A stretch of 64,000 bases of DNA from Salsipaludibacter sp963812245 (GCA_963812245.1 CAWEUK010000002.1:62001-126000), one strand, 5' to 3'. Numbered from the stretch's first letter, positions 1-9,615 are shown. The notes: a model not told the origin generated them from the letters alone. Made by a program: numbers and translations.

Positions 1-239
1 GAGGAAGAAGTGCACCGCCTCCCCCCACCGCGAGCCCTCCGCCAGCCCAGCCCAGCCGTACACGACCGTGTCCCAGACACGGTCGTTGACCACGTAGAGG
101 CCCCACCAGACCAGGGCCGCTGCAGCGACCTTCAGTCCGAGATGCGGCGCGGGACGGCTCGGTGCGGGACGGCTCGGGCGGGACGCTCGGGACGGCTCGG
201 TGCGGGTGCCAGGGCTGCCGAGGCCGGGGAGGCGGCCAT
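1..239 (-). CDS. Permease (ArsP/YraQ-like), N-terminal part, cut by window edge
   Basis: Only the first part of the gene lies in the window. Its frame contains a Trp-rich helix and ends with a segment like the opening of the DUF318/ArsP permeases (WGEAVHFFL). It follows arsR directly: an ATG at 239 overlaps the arsR stop by one base, but that frame stops near 132, and the permease-like frame is a different one. An alternative GTG at 300 is open in the permease frame. The switch falls in a GC-rich tandem repeat (151-204), so either the start is the GTG or there is a frameshift. The arsR context suggests organoarsenical or arsenite efflux. Family assignment rests on about 45 residues. Confidence 0.45.
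151..204. repeat. Short direct repeats in permease N-terminus
   Basis: GGGACGGCTCGG occurs three times (151, 166, 189) with a degenerate fourth copy between. The repeats lie in the Arg/Pro/Ser-rich N-terminus of the permease, where the reading frame appears to change. Confidence 0.7.
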
Positions 240-559
240 CAGGAGATCCTGCCAGTGGGCGTGCCGGGGACGGCGTCGCGCGTCGCGGCCAGCGCTGCAC
301 CGTCAAGGGCGTAGTCGACCCACCGGCCCCGCCTGGTCGCGGTCACCAGCCCTGCCTCCCGCAACACCTTGAGGTGGTAGGACAGCACGTTGGCCGCCAC
401 CGGCACCGCCTCGTTGACATCGCACACGCAACGGGGCTCGACCGACAACGCCCGCAGGATGGCCAGACGCGTCGTGTCCGCCAACGCCGAGAACCGGGCC
501 ACGACCTCGGGGGGTGTCACATCGAGTTCGATTGATTCGAGAACTGTCGAAGTATCCAT
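239..559 (-). CDS. arsR: ArsR/SmtB-family metalloid-responsive repressor
   Basis: This 106-residue winged-helix protein has the classic ArsR arsenite-binding signature CVCDV, with Cys44 and Cys46 at the start of the DNA-recognition helix, inside the ELCVCD-type motif of the family. In the family, As(III) or Sb(III) binding releases the operator and derepresses the downstream efflux genes. The gene lies immediately upstream of, and overlaps, a permease gene, which fits an autoregulated resistance operon. It sits at the edge of a region with integrase debris, so horizontal acquisition is plausible. Confidence 0.85.
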   Translation of the reverse strand: MDTSTVLESIELDVTPPEVVARFSALADTTRLAILRALSVEPRCVCDVNEAVPVAANVLSYHLKVLREAGLVTATRRGRWVDYALDGAALAATRDAVPGTPTGRIS

Positions 560-651
560 GCCTCAAGTGTGGACTCGCGCCCGCATCACGGCACGGGTCA
601 CCCGGCCCGCAGTCGAAGGCCGAAGGTCCCGACGGGCCAGCAACGGCATCC

Positions 652-700
652 TCGACGTGCCCACCAGGCGTCTTCACGACGTTCGCCACACCCACGCGCG
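652..700 (+). pseudogene. Tyrosine-recombinase box II fragment
   Basis: A short stretch reads DVPTRRLHDVRHTHARP, closely matching the box II Arg-His region (LHDVRHTHAS) of the larger integrase remnant at 3161-3560. No other integrase motif is in frame around it. It appears to be debris from a second integrase copy, or from a duplication of the same one. Nothing else convincing is seen from 560 to 805, which also holds the arsR promoter region. Confidence 0.5.
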
Positions 701-805
701 TCCCACGGTCTCAGGCCCTATTCCTCGAACTCAGCGTCCGAGGGGGCTACCACACCATCGACGAAGACCCCCTGCCCGGGGAATCCGAGCTATACACAAC
801 AAACG

Positions 806-1078
806 ATGGCGGACGACGTGTCCAGCTTCCCGACAGCGCCAGTTGATCCGTTCGCGCGACGGCTGGGCGATGGCGCCGCGCCGAGCCCCTTTCGTGCGAA
901 CCTCGGCGACGAGCCTCCGTGGTTGGCGGGACGCGAGGATGCCCTCACGGAGGCGGCAGACGTCATGGCCGACCTGCTGGCGCGGCCGCTTCGACGAGTT
1001 TCGGGACGACGCAGCATGGGCGCGATACGTGTCCCTGCACCCACCCTGGTAGCCCACAAGGGTGTCGGTATCGGATAG
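806..1078 (+). pseudogene. Truncated AAA ATPase N-terminus
   Basis: The ATG at 806 opens a 90-codon frame containing PFRANLGDEPPWLAGREDAL, which resembles the start of actinobacterial AAA ATPases (a short PF...PP.LAGR.. lead just before the P-loop domain). The frame ends before any Walker A motif, so the catalytic part is missing. It is best read as a truncated gene in a decayed mobile region; a short genuine hypothetical cannot be excluded. Confidence 0.35.
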
Positions 1079-1182
1079 TTCTCAGAGGTCCCGTCAGGTC
1101 CTCGGTCGGACTCCGATGTTGCACGGCTGAGTAGGATGCGCGTGCTAGTGCGGCCGGTCAGGTCGCCGCTGCGGGAGTTGCC

Positions 1183-1794
1183 TTGTCCACGGCCAGACTC
1201 GTTACTACGGCCACCATGAGTGCGATGGTCTCGGCGACGGCGATGTTCTCCGCTTGTGCGCCCCAGCCAGGCACCGGTGCGGCACTGCGAGAGCCGCCGC
1301 CTCACGGCTGGTCGATCGCCGTCGAGGTCGACCAGCCCTTCACCGACGGATTGGAAGTGCTGACCATCGACGACAACGGCGGGCCGCTGACGGTGGACCG
1401 TGTCGACATCATTGGAAGTGATCACCTCGAGGTGGTCGGGTTCCAACTCGCGCTGCCAGAACGCGAACTGGGGGCGGTGCAGTTCTTCGAGGCGTTCCCA
1501 CCGGAGTTGGTCACCAACGCCGAGGATCGACAGTCCTTGGCGTCGATCCAGCCGATCGACGTCGAGCCCCCGATGGTCGTGCCGGATCACCCCGACGGTG
1601 CCGAGCTGCTGTTGGGGCTGGTCGCCACCACGACGGGCCGCTTGGAGCGATCGGCCATCCGTGTGGTGTACACCCGCGACGGGGTGACCCAGCAGCAGAT
1701 CTACCCCGCTGAACTCATCGTGTGTGCCAGCCCACGGGTCGACTCACGCACCGACTGCCCGCTCGAAGGCTCTCCGACCCCATCAGCGACCTGA
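1183..1794 (+). CDS. Putative lipoprotein of unknown function
   Basis: This 203-residue protein starts at TTG 1183, chosen because GGGAG lies five bases upstream. The N-terminus is a signal peptide with a lipobox (FSAC), so Cys25 would be lipidated and the protein anchored outside the membrane. The rest is a soluble, acidic, beta-rich looking domain with a single late Cys. No known domain was recognised. It lies alone between an ATPase fragment and a noncoding stretch, in the island-like region. Confidence 0.6.
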   Translation: MSTARLVTTATMSAMVSATAMFSACAPQPGTGAALREPPPHGWSIAVEVDQPFTDGLEVLTIDDNGGPLTVDRVDIIGSDHLEVVGFQLALPERELGAVQFFEAFPPELVTNAEDRQSLASIQPIDVEPPMVVPDHPDGAELLLGLVATTTGRLERSAIRVVYTRDGVTQQQIYPAELIVCASPRVDSRTDCPLEGSPTPSAT

Positions 1795-1988
1795 CGCCAG
1801 ATCGATCCACGCCCGTCGCCACCTCCAGTAGCTGTCGGGATCTGCAGCTCTCCGAGGTTTCGCAGTCCACCTCGAGAGTGTCGAGAGCAGCGGATCCCAG
1901 TGGGTCTGCGAGCTTCATCGCGAGTGTCGAGATCAGCGGCTACCAGAGGTTTCGCCGGGCGCTGAACTGTCGAGATCGGGGAGCTCTC
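1795..1988. other. Noncoding stretch with short direct repeats
   Basis: No gene is visible. The segment GAGTGTCGAGANCAGCGG appears at about 1875 and 1922, and GAGGTTTCGC appears at about 1853 and 1947. This suggests a decayed duplication or mobile-element remnant. Confidence 0.4.
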
Positions 1989-2375
1989 CTATGGAGTGGG
2001 GCCCGGCGAGGGCGAGGCCTCGTTGCTGCGCTCATTCGGTGCTTCAGCCATGTAGTTGCGGCACAGGTCGATGTGCGTGCCCTGCTCGGCCAGCAGGTCC
2101 TCGGCAGAGCGGATGACGGCCACGACGTGGTCGCCGCCCAGCCGGTAGCGCATGGCACGGCCTTCCGGTCGCGCGTCGACCAGCCCGCAGTCGCGCAGGC
2201 ACGCTAGATGGCCCGACACGTTGGCCTGCGAACAGCCCAGGTGGTCGACCAGGTCGGTCACGCGCGCTGGTCCGTCCATCAGTCGGCGCAAGATCGCCAG
2301 GCGGGTCGGGTCGGAGAAGCCGCGGAACAGCTTGGCGACCAGGAGCGTGTCGTCGTCCACGGAAACCCTTATCAT
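1989..2375 (-). CDS. cmtR: CmtR-type ArsR/SmtB metal-sensing repressor
   Basis: This 128-residue winged-helix repressor carries Cys59 and Cys63 in HLACLRDCGLV and Cys105 in HIDLCRNY. That is the Cys-x3-Cys plus C-terminal Cys arrangement used by mycobacterial CmtR to bind Cd(II)/Pb(II). It is divergent from a cation-efflux gene starting 42 bp away, the usual partner of such a sensor. An inverted repeat overlapping its start codon is a likely operator. The C-terminal 20 residues are Pro/Ser-rich and not conserved in the family. Confidence 0.8.
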   Translation of the reverse strand: MIRVSVDDDTLLVAKLFRGFSDPTRLAILRRLMDGPARVTDLVDHLGCSQANVSGHLACLRDCGLVDARPEGRAMRYRLGGDHVVAVIRSAEDLLAEQGTHIDLCRNYMAEAPNERSNEASPSPGPTP

Positions 2376-2392
2376 CGGTCGTTTACGATGCT
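2371..2392. promoter_or_regulatory. Candidate CmtR operator
   Basis: ATCATCG and CGATGCT form an inverted repeat (one mismatch) separated by eight bases. It overlaps the repressor start codon and lies within the 42-bp divergent gap to the efflux gene, so occupancy would block both promoters. Confidence 0.5.
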
Positions 2393-2417
2393 ATCGGCGA
2401 CTGGCGATCAAGGGACA

Positions 2418-3032
2418 ATGATGACGCTACACACCCACGCCGACTCGACTTGGCGGCGGCGCGCGTTGTGGCTGGCTTGGGCCACCATCGCCTGGAACGT
2501 GGTCGAGGCCGCCGTGTCAATCTTGGCCGGGATCAGGGCCGGGTCGACCGCACTGGTCGGCTTCGGGATCGACGCGGTCATCGAGACCCTGTCGGCCACC
2601 GTGGTGCTGTGGCAACTCTGGGATCCCGACCTGTCCGAGGACCGCGAGCTCCATGCGCTCCGGCTCATCGCTGTCAGCTTCTTCCTGCTCGCCGGCTACA
2701 TCCTCGTTGAGTCCGTCCGTGACCTGACGACCGGCGCCGAGCCCGCAGCGTCACCCATCGGGATCACCATCACCGCCCTGTCACTGATCGTGATGCCGAT
2801 GCTGGCGCTGGCCAAGCGACGGGTGGGCCGGGCCATGGACAGCCACGTCGTCCTGGCCGACGCCCAGGAAACCCTCCTGTGCACATGGCTGTCGGCCATC
2901 GTGCTCGCCGGCCTCGCCCTCAACGCCACCGTCGGATGGTGGTGGGCCGACCCCATCGCGGCACTCGGCGTGGCCTGGCTGGCCGTGCGCGAGGGCCGAG
3001 AAGCCTGGACCGGCGACCACCATGACCACTGA
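2418..3032 (+). CDS. Cation diffusion facilitator family efflux protein
   Basis: This 204-residue integral membrane protein has about six hydrophobic helices. Motifs follow the CDF layout: GFGIDAVIETLSA in helix 2, DAQETLLCTWLS in helix 5 and WWWADPIAALGVA in helix 6, supplying Asp/Glu residues for metal. The cytoplasmic C-terminal domain of larger CDF proteins is absent; it ends in a His-rich GDHHDH tail. Two adjacent ATG codons (2418, 2421) could start it. Divergence from a CmtR-type sensor suggests export of Cd, Zn or Pb. Confidence 0.8.
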   Translation: MMTLHTHADSTWRRRALWLAWATIAWNVVEAAVSILAGIRAGSTALVGFGIDAVIETLSATVVLWQLWDPDLSEDRELHALRLIAVSFFLLAGYILVESVRDLTTGAEPAASPIGITITALSLIVMPMLALAKRRVGRAMDSHVVLADAQETLLCTWLSAIVLAGLALNATVGWWWADPIAALGVAWLAVREGREAWTGDHHDH

Positions 3033-3160
3033 CGCCAAGGGTTTCCAGAACCGGCCAGCGAGGTGTTGCAACCACCCGTTGAACTCCGGGGCCATTGCGG
3101 AAGTCCTTGGTGTAGGCCGGTCGACGGTCGCGCGGCACGGTCGCAGCCCTGGCCGACTGG

Positions 3161-3560
3161 TTGGTGATTCGCGAAGGATGGGCTGACGAATGCGAGTGGC
3201 CGGAGTTCGACACCCGAACCGTGGCAGCGTGTCGTCACGGTCATGCTCGGCTGGGTCACGGTTGGTTCCTGTTCTGCTGGCCGGACGGCCGCCACCTGAA
3301 CCCCGACTGGGTCTCCCACGAGTTCGCCCGTGTGTGCCAAGTGGCCGACGTTCCGAAGATCCGACTCCACGATGTACGCCACACCCACGCATCACTGCTG
3401 CTGGCCGGTGGCGAGCAACTCAAGGTCGTCCAAGAACGCCGCGGCTGGTGCGTCCGTCGCCTTCATGCTCGATTCCTACTCCCACCTTGTCCCAGGCATG
3501 CAAAGGCAAGCCGCCGACCGCTTTGCAGCCGACCTCTTCGACCCCGACACGACCCGCTGA
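3161..3560 (+). pseudogene. Site-specific tyrosine recombinase, C-terminal remnant
   Basis: The catalytic C-terminus of a phage-type integrase is recognisable: DVPKIRLHDVRHTHASLLL (box II), then after a shift of frame near 3445-3453 SVAFMLDSYSHLVPGMQ with the nucleophilic Tyr, ending at 3560. The N-terminal half is missing and the His of the LGH motif is lost at the break, so it is inactive. It points at tRNA-Ile 150 bp downstream, the typical integration target of such enzymes, and marks the edge of a former integrative element carrying the metal-resistance genes. Confidence 0.8.
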
Positions 3561-3657
3561 AAGGAACGGGAAATGACCCACGAGACCGCACCCGTACGCC
3601 CCAGTCCCAGACAATTCCGTGCACCATCCGTGCACTAGCGGCGTCGGACACGAGAAA

Positions 3658-3688
3658 CTCCCGATTCCGAATGTGCAGGAATCGGGAG
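3658..3688. terminator. Perfect 11-bp hairpin
   Basis: CTCCCGATTCC and GGAATCGGGAG pair perfectly around a nine-base loop. No T-run follows. It lies between the integrase remnant and tRNA-Ile and may terminate either, or belong to the former element's attachment region. Confidence 0.6.
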
Positions 3689-3709
3689 CTTGCAGGGGCT
3701 GAATCGATG

Positions 3710-3784
<75 letters not shown>

Positions 3785-3918
3785 GAGTGCGACCAGCGAG
3801 CGTACCGGAGGCAAGCGCGCGCCTGCCAGCCCTCGCTGTCGGGGCGACCGAACGGGGGCAGCCAACCTCAACATTGTCGAAGCCCAGCCTGACTGGGGGA
3901 TCCCCCGACAGAGCCGCT

Positions 3919-3947
3919 CGACCCCACCGTTATCAGGGGTGAGGTCG
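3919..3947. other. Hairpin carrying a copy of tRNA-Ile anticodon-arm sequence
   Basis: TTATCAGGGGTG (3930-3941) exactly repeats tRNA positions 3745-3756. Here it sits in a stem (CGACC-C-CACC with GGTG-A-GGTCG). It could be a relic att site left by integration at the tRNA, or a terminator with chance similarity. Confidence 0.35.
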
Positions 3948-4002
3948 AGCGACAGGGCACGCAGTGCGCCAGCGAGTCTGAACTTTCGCACCCGGCGGAA
4001 TC

Positions 4003-4696
4003 TCACGCATCGCCGTCCGTCGCCGGGGTCGACACGAGATTGCCCCGACCGGCGGCGTACGCGAGGCGGTGCTCCAACGGGTCCAGCCGGGCGCGCATGT
4101 AGAAGATCAGCAGGAACACCACGACACCCATCACGGGCCACGCGACCACCGTTCGACCAACCAGGAACTCGGTCCCGGTCGTGTGCAGCAGGTGGCGGGC
4201 CTCGAAGCGCCGTGATGACGAGCTCGGCGATGGCCCACGCCACCGTCAGGTGGGCGGCCACTCGTCGGTAGCGGGGATCATCGGTGCCCAGGTGGTCATA
4301 CGTCACGACCAAGGGCATCAGGTGGGCAGCCGCAGGTGTGGAGGTCCACGCCGTTGCCGCGACCGCCACGGCGACCATGGCGCTGATGGCCACGCCGGTG
4401 CCGAAGTAGACGACCTCGGAGCCGGTCACCGCGCCCGCCAGGGTGCGCAGGCCCAGGATCGCAACGCTCGCGGGCAGCACGACGCCCAGTGCACGGCCGC
4501 GACGCCGCCGGACCACGACCACGCCCAGCGACACCACCGACGCGATCAGCATCGCAGCGACCGCCCCGAACCGGCCGTGGGCCAACAGGTAGGCGGCGGA
4601 CGGCAGCAACGACACGACGACGGCGGTCGCGCGTGGTGGCGGCGGGACGGTCGCTGCGGCGAGGACTCGACTGGCAACTCCGGCTGCGGGTTCCAT
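4003..4696 (-). CDS. VC0807-like polytopic membrane protein (frame broken)
   Basis: The protein starts at ATG 4696 behind GGGAG and has about six hydrophobic helices. It begins SLLPSAAYLLAHGRFGAVAA, and a later part reads GRTVVAWPVMGVVVFLLIFY before a cytoplasmic tail that stops at 4003. This resembles the VC0807/septation-protein-A-like group, whose function is unknown. The two halves lie in different frames; the break is at 4205-4212, and adding one GC dinucleotide there restores a continuous protein. It is divergent from the ABC/two-component operon and shares its operator-bearing intergenic region. Confidence 0.6.
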
Positions 4697-4778
4697 TGCA
4701 TGCTCCCTGGCGTGGTCGGTGGATCCATCGTCGGCGATTCGGTGTCCGGGCGGCAGTGGAGGCCATCACCACCCTCGC

Positions 4779-4792
4779 ATGACGTCTGTCAT
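4779..4792. promoter_or_regulatory. Candidate response-regulator operator, copy 1
   Basis: ATGAC-GTCT-GTCAT is a perfect inverted repeat. It matches copy 2 at 4844-4856 in the pattern TGACnnnnGTCAT. Both lie in the divergent gap before the ABC/two-component operon. Confidence 0.55.
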
Positions 4793-4843
4793 GTCCGGCC
4801 GTGCACACCGACCTGCCCGCCAGGGAGCTCGACTCGACGGTGG

Positions 4844-4856
4844 TGACAGATGTCAT
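4844..4856. promoter_or_regulatory. Candidate response-regulator operator, copy 2
   Basis: TGAC-AGAT-GTCAT follows the same pattern as copy 1, 64 bp away (about six helical turns), and lies 83 bp before the ABC start codon. Dimeric NarL/LuxR-type regulators bind such sites; the regulator encoded at 7969 is the natural candidate. Confidence 0.55.
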
Positions 4857-4938
4857 GCAGGACCGGTGACGGCGTTGACTGTCGACGGCGCCCCATGTCG
4901 GCCACAGTGGTGTCACCAACCCACCGAGGGAAACCGCC

Positions 4939-5945
<1,007 letters not shown>

Positions 5946-5949
<4 letters not shown>

Positions 5950-6809
5950 GCGCCACGACCCAACCGACCCAACCGACCCAACCGATCCAACCGATCCAAC
6001 CGACCACGACCGGGGCCACGGCACCCACGATGGCGTCCACCACTCGCGCCGTCCCACGACCCGGACCGTCGCTGCCACGACTGCTCGCGTGGGACGTGCG
6101 GGACGAGATGCGCATGATTCGACGCGAGCCGGCCACGCTGTTCTTCAGCGTCCTGATGCCGGTGGCATTCTTCGCCCTGTTCGTCGGGATGTTCGGTGGC
6201 GAGACCTCCGTCGGTGGTGTGCCGGCCGGCACCATGATGCTGGCGACGTTCGGCGCGTACGGCGCGATCGTCACCTCGACGGTCACCCCCGGCATCGGCC
6301 TGGCCACCATCCGCGAGAACGGCTGGCTCGAGGCAGTACGCGTCTCGCCCGTTCCCGTCGGGATCAGCCTGGCCGCCAAGGTGATCGCGACCATCCCCTA
6401 CGTCGTCGGGATCCTGACCGCCATGACCGTGACCTCGGCCGCGATGGGCGTGCTCGAGATCACGATCGGCCAGTGGCTGCTGCTCGTGGCCGCCCTGGTC
6501 ATCGGCTGCCAGTTCTTCGCCCTGATCGGACTGGCCGTGGGGTCGATCGCCTCGCCCAATGCCACGACCGCCATCCTCAATGCCATCCTGATGCCGCTCG
6601 CCATCGCCGGTGGGCTGTGGTTCCCACTGGAGGCGATGCCGTCCGTGTTCGGCACCATCGCGCCGTTGTTGCCCACCTACCATCTGGCACAACTCGCGGC
6701 AGCACCCCTGGGAGGTGGACCGTGGCTGGGTCATCTGGCAGTCCTGCTGGCCGCGACGGTGGTGGCCGCCGTCCTCGCGCGGTGGACGTGGACCCGGTCG
6801 CGCCTGTGA
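5946..6809 (+). CDS. ABC-2 type transporter permease
   Basis: This 287-residue protein has a cytoplasmic N-terminus followed by six hydrophobic helices typical of the ABC-2 (DrrB/YadH) fold, including MLATFGAYGAIVTS and a WFPLEAMP loop before the last helices. It overlaps the ATPase gene by four bases (ATGA), indicating translational coupling. The first 20 residues are a Gln-Pro-Thr/Ile repeat encoded by a 9-bp tandem repeat (about 5958-6002), variable in nature and not part of the family. It would form the membrane channel of the exporter. Confidence 0.88.
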
Positions 6810-6820
6810 CCGACCCCGTG

Positions 6821-6852
6821 CCCACGACGGATCCCCCTCGATCCGTCGTGGG
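6821..6852. terminator. Perfect 13-bp hairpin inside the operon
   Basis: CCCACGACGGATC and GATCCGTCGTGGG pair perfectly around a six-base loop, 12 bp after the permease stop. No T-run follows. It could attenuate transcription into the kinase gene or protect the upstream mRNA. Confidence 0.7.
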
Positions 6853-6907
6853 CCGCGCCGTGCCGACCGGACCGTCGGTGACGAGTCATCCCCACGCGAG
6901 CCCGCCC

Positions 6908-7972
6908 ATGTCCACCTGGATGCCGGCCCACGAGTACGTCCACCTCGTGTACCTGGGCAACCTCCTGTGGCAGCCCTTCTCCGACCCGACGACGACCTGG
7001 GTCGACTGGCTCGTCGTGGTCGCGATCGTCGTGGCCTTCGTCCCGCTGTACATCCTGAGCCACCACCCGAACCAACGCATCGCGAAGCGAGCACTGGTCG
7101 CCACGGTGGTGCTCGGCACGGTCGGGACCCTGTTCAACGTCGGCGCGTCGGTGCTGTTCGTCTATGCGGCGGCTTCGGCGGCGTGGCTCGATCGTCGCCA
7201 CGTGGTCCAGTGGCAGATCGGCCTGACCGCGCTGTGTGGCCTGCTCACCGTCGTGTCCCCCCGGCCGTGGCCCTTCCGCTTCTACGGAGTCCTGCCCTCG
7301 CTCGTCTTCGTGTGGATCATCGGCTGGCTGGTCAGTGCCGAGGCCCGGCGCCACGGCGAGGCCGAACGCCTGCGCATCGACAACGTGCGCATCGAACAAC
7401 TCGCCACCGCCGACGAGCGCGAACGCATCGCCCGTGACCTGCACGACCTCGTGGGGCAGAGCCTCACCGTGCTGGTCGTCAAGGCACAACTGGTCCAGAG
7501 CCTGCTCCCGGCCGACCCGGACGGCGCCGGTGTCCACGCCGCCGACCTCGAGGCCAGTGCGCGTGATGCCCTGGCCCAGGTCCGATCGGCGATCGACGGG
7601 CTCGCACAGGTCTCGCTTCCCGACGAGGTCGACACGGCCGCGCGAACGCTGGCAGCCGCCGGGGTCACCCTGTCGGCGGACCTCGAACTGGACGACGGCA
7701 CACCCGGCCCGCTGGTCGAACGCATCCTCGCGCTCGCGGTTCGGGAGGCCACGACCAACGTGGTGCGTCACGCGGACGCGACCACCTGCTCCGTGCTGCT
7801 GCATCGTGACCCCACCCGGTGGGTGCTCGACGTCGTCGACGACGGGGTGGGTGGTGCGGCTGCCGAGGGCAACGGGCTGCGCGGGATGCGGGAGCGAGTC
7901 CTGGCCGTCGGTGGGGTGGTGGAGCGAGATGGGTCCAGTGGCACGCGGCTGACCGTGGCGGTGCCGGCATGA
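6908..7972 (+). CDS. Sensor histidine kinase, DesK/NarL-partner type
   Basis: The 354-residue protein has about four membrane helices (residues 32-143), a short coiled linker, and a HisKA_3 dimerisation domain with phospho-acceptor His179 in ERERIARDLHDLVGQ. The HATPase follows, with N-box REATTNVVRHA, G1 DDGVGG and G2 GNGLRGM. It would sense a membrane or envelope signal and phosphorylate the next gene's product. ATG 6908 is chosen because a strong hairpin occupies 6821-6852; a GTG at 6806 overlapping the permease stop is an in-frame alternative. The stop overlaps the regulator ATG. Confidence 0.87.
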   Translation: MSTWMPAHEYVHLVYLGNLLWQPFSDPTTTWVDWLVVVAIVVAFVPLYILSHHPNQRIAKRALVATVVLGTVGTLFNVGASVLFVYAAASAAWLDRRHVVQWQIGLTALCGLLTVVSPRPWPFRFYGVLPSLVFVWIIGWLVSAEARRHGEAERLRIDNVRIEQLATADERERIARDLHDLVGQSLTVLVVKAQLVQSLLPADPDGAGVHAADLEASARDALAQVRSAIDGLAQVSLPDEVDTAARTLAAAGVTLSADLELDDGTPGPLVERILALAVREATTNVVRHADATTCSVLLHRDPTRWVLDVVDDGVGGAAAEGNGLRGMRERVLAVGGVVERDGSSGTRLTVAVPA

Positions 7973-8577
7973 GCACCATCCGGGTGATCGTCGTGGAGGA
8001 CGAGCGCATGATTCGCGACGCCTTCGCCCAACTGTTGGACGTCCAACCCGACGTCGAGGTGGTGGGTCGCGCGGCCGATGGTCGCGCCGGGCTCGACCTG
8101 GCTCGGACCGTGCAGCCAGACATCGTGGTCACCGACATCGAGATGCCGGAGATGGGCGGACTCGAACTCGCGGCCGCCATTCGCGACGAGGACCTGCCGT
8201 GCCGCGTGTTGGTGGTGACGACCTTCGGCCGCTCCGGGTACCTGCGTCGGGCGATGGAGGCAGACGTGGCGGGCTACGTCCTCAAGGCTGCGCCCGTCGC
8301 CGAGCTGGTCGATGCCCTGCGCACGATCCGTGATGGCGGCCGCGTGATCGCGCCGGAGCTGGCGGCACGCGCATGGGGTGCGCCGACGGCCTTGACCGAT
8401 CGCGAGCGCGACGTGCTCCGCCTGGCTGGCGAGGGACTGCCCAATCGCGAGATCGCCGAACGCCTGCACCTCGCCGAGGGGACGGTGCGCAACTACCTGT
8501 CGTCGGCGATCACCACGTTGCATGCGCGCAACCGCACCGAGGCAGCCGCGACCGCTCGAGAACTCGGCCTGCTGTGA
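7969..8577 (+). CDS. NarL/FixJ-family response regulator
   Basis: The 202-residue protein has a receiver domain with acidic pocket E10/D11, phospho-acceptor Asp56 in VVTDIEMPEMGG and Lys in YVLKA. A LuxR-type helix-turn-helix follows near residues 140-200 (LTDREREVL-like, NREIAERL, GTVRNYLSS). It overlaps the kinase gene by four bases. In DesR-like systems such regulators control the ABC exporter genes beside them; the two TGACnnnnGTCAT repeats before the operon fit autoregulation. Confidence 0.9.
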   Translation: MSTIRVIVVEDERMIRDAFAQLLDVQPDVEVVGRAADGRAGLDLARTVQPDIVVTDIEMPEMGGLELAAAIRDEDLPCRVLVVTTFGRSGYLRRAMEADVAGYVLKAAPVAELVDALRTIRDGGRVIAPELAARAWGAPTALTDRERDVLRLAGEGLPNREIAERLHLAEGTVRNYLSSAITTLHARNRTEAAATARELGLL

Positions 8578-8652
8578 CCCCACGCAACGTGGCCTGTTGG
8601 CGCTGGAGCGCAACCGCCGGGTCCACGACCGAGTCCGACGCGACGCCGCTCG

Positions 8653-9615
8653 TCAGGAGTTGCCGGAGCGGCGGCTGGACCCGCCCTGCGAGCGTGACTG
8701 CTGCGAGCCGGAGGGCTTGGGCGACGAACCACGCGACGGTGACGAACCACCCCGAGGCCGGCCTGCCGAAGAGCCCGCGGGGGTTCGCTCCGGCGCACCG
8801 GACTGCCCTGCAGCACTGCCCTGGCCGTTGCCTGCGGCCTGCCGTCCACGATCGGCCGTGCCACCACCATCTGTCGTGCCAGCACCATCGCCCTGACCGG
8901 TGGTCGTGCCGTTGTCGGATGGCGACTTGGTGGGTCGTTGCAGCCAGATCGAGTCGAGTGACTCGGAGCGTGCCTCGGTCTTGCGGGCCCGCGTCACGGC
9001 CTCGGTGCGGGTGGCCTCGGTCAGCGTGGCAGACGCCTGCTTGGAGGCCTCGCTCAGCTTGGTGGAGGCAACCTTTGCGGCCTTCTTGAGGCGTGACGGT
9101 TCGCGAGTTCGACGATCGATGGCGTCGGCGGGGATGGCCGCGGTGGCGTCCTCGACGCGCTTGCCGCTGGGTCCCACGACGACGGGTGTGGCCCTGGTCT
9201 GTTGCAACTCGGGCGCCACCTGGACGCCGCCGCCGGCGCGCTGCGTGCCCTGGGCAACCATCGGCGGCGTGTGGTCGATGGCCGAGATCTCGACACCACC
9301 GGTCAGGTCGGCCACCAGGTTGTAGAGGAATGCCGAGAACACCAGGACGGCGGTCATGACGACCACGAACAACGCGACCATCAGGAAGCCACCGCGAAAG
9401 ACGGTGGCCCCACTGACAGCACATTCCTGCAGTCCGAAGATGTTCTGGATCTGCTCACAACCCCGTTCGATCATCTGCAGCCGTCGAATGACGGACCACA
9501 CGATGACCCCCGCGATCAGGACGATGGCGCCACCAGCGAGGTTCAGGAACAGGCCGAGTTTGAGGACCGACCATGGGTCGACCCTCTTCACGGTCATGCG
9601 CCGACGAATCATCAA
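8653..9615 (-). CDS. DUF3566 transmembrane protein downstream of gyrA
   Basis: This 320-residue protein begins with the DUF3566 domain: a WSVLKLGLFLN lead, two long helices and the conserved FSAFLYNLVADLTGGVEI end. It corresponds to the mycobacterial Rv0007 group, always found after gyrA, as here. The remaining 200 residues are low-complexity, Ser/Gly/Arg/Thr-rich and probably disordered. Here the tail is C-terminal, whereas many homologues carry it N-terminally. Function is unknown; a cell-envelope role is assumed in the family. Confidence 0.85.
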   Translation of the reverse strand: MMIRRRMTVKRVDPWSVLKLGLFLNLAGGAIVLIAGVIVWSVIRRLQMIERGCEQIQNIFGLQECAVSGATVFRGGFLMVALFVVVMTAVLVFSAFLYNLVADLTGGVEISAIDHTPPMVAQGTQRAGGGVQVAPELQQTRATPVVVGPSGKRVEDATAAIPADAIDRRTREPSRLKKAAKVASTKLSEASKQASATLTEATRTEAVTRARKTEARSESLDSIWLQRPTKSPSDNGTTTGQGDGAGTTDGGGTADRGRQAAGNGQGSAAGQSGAPERTPAGSSAGRPRGGSSPSRGSSPKPSGSQQSRSQGGSSRRSGNS

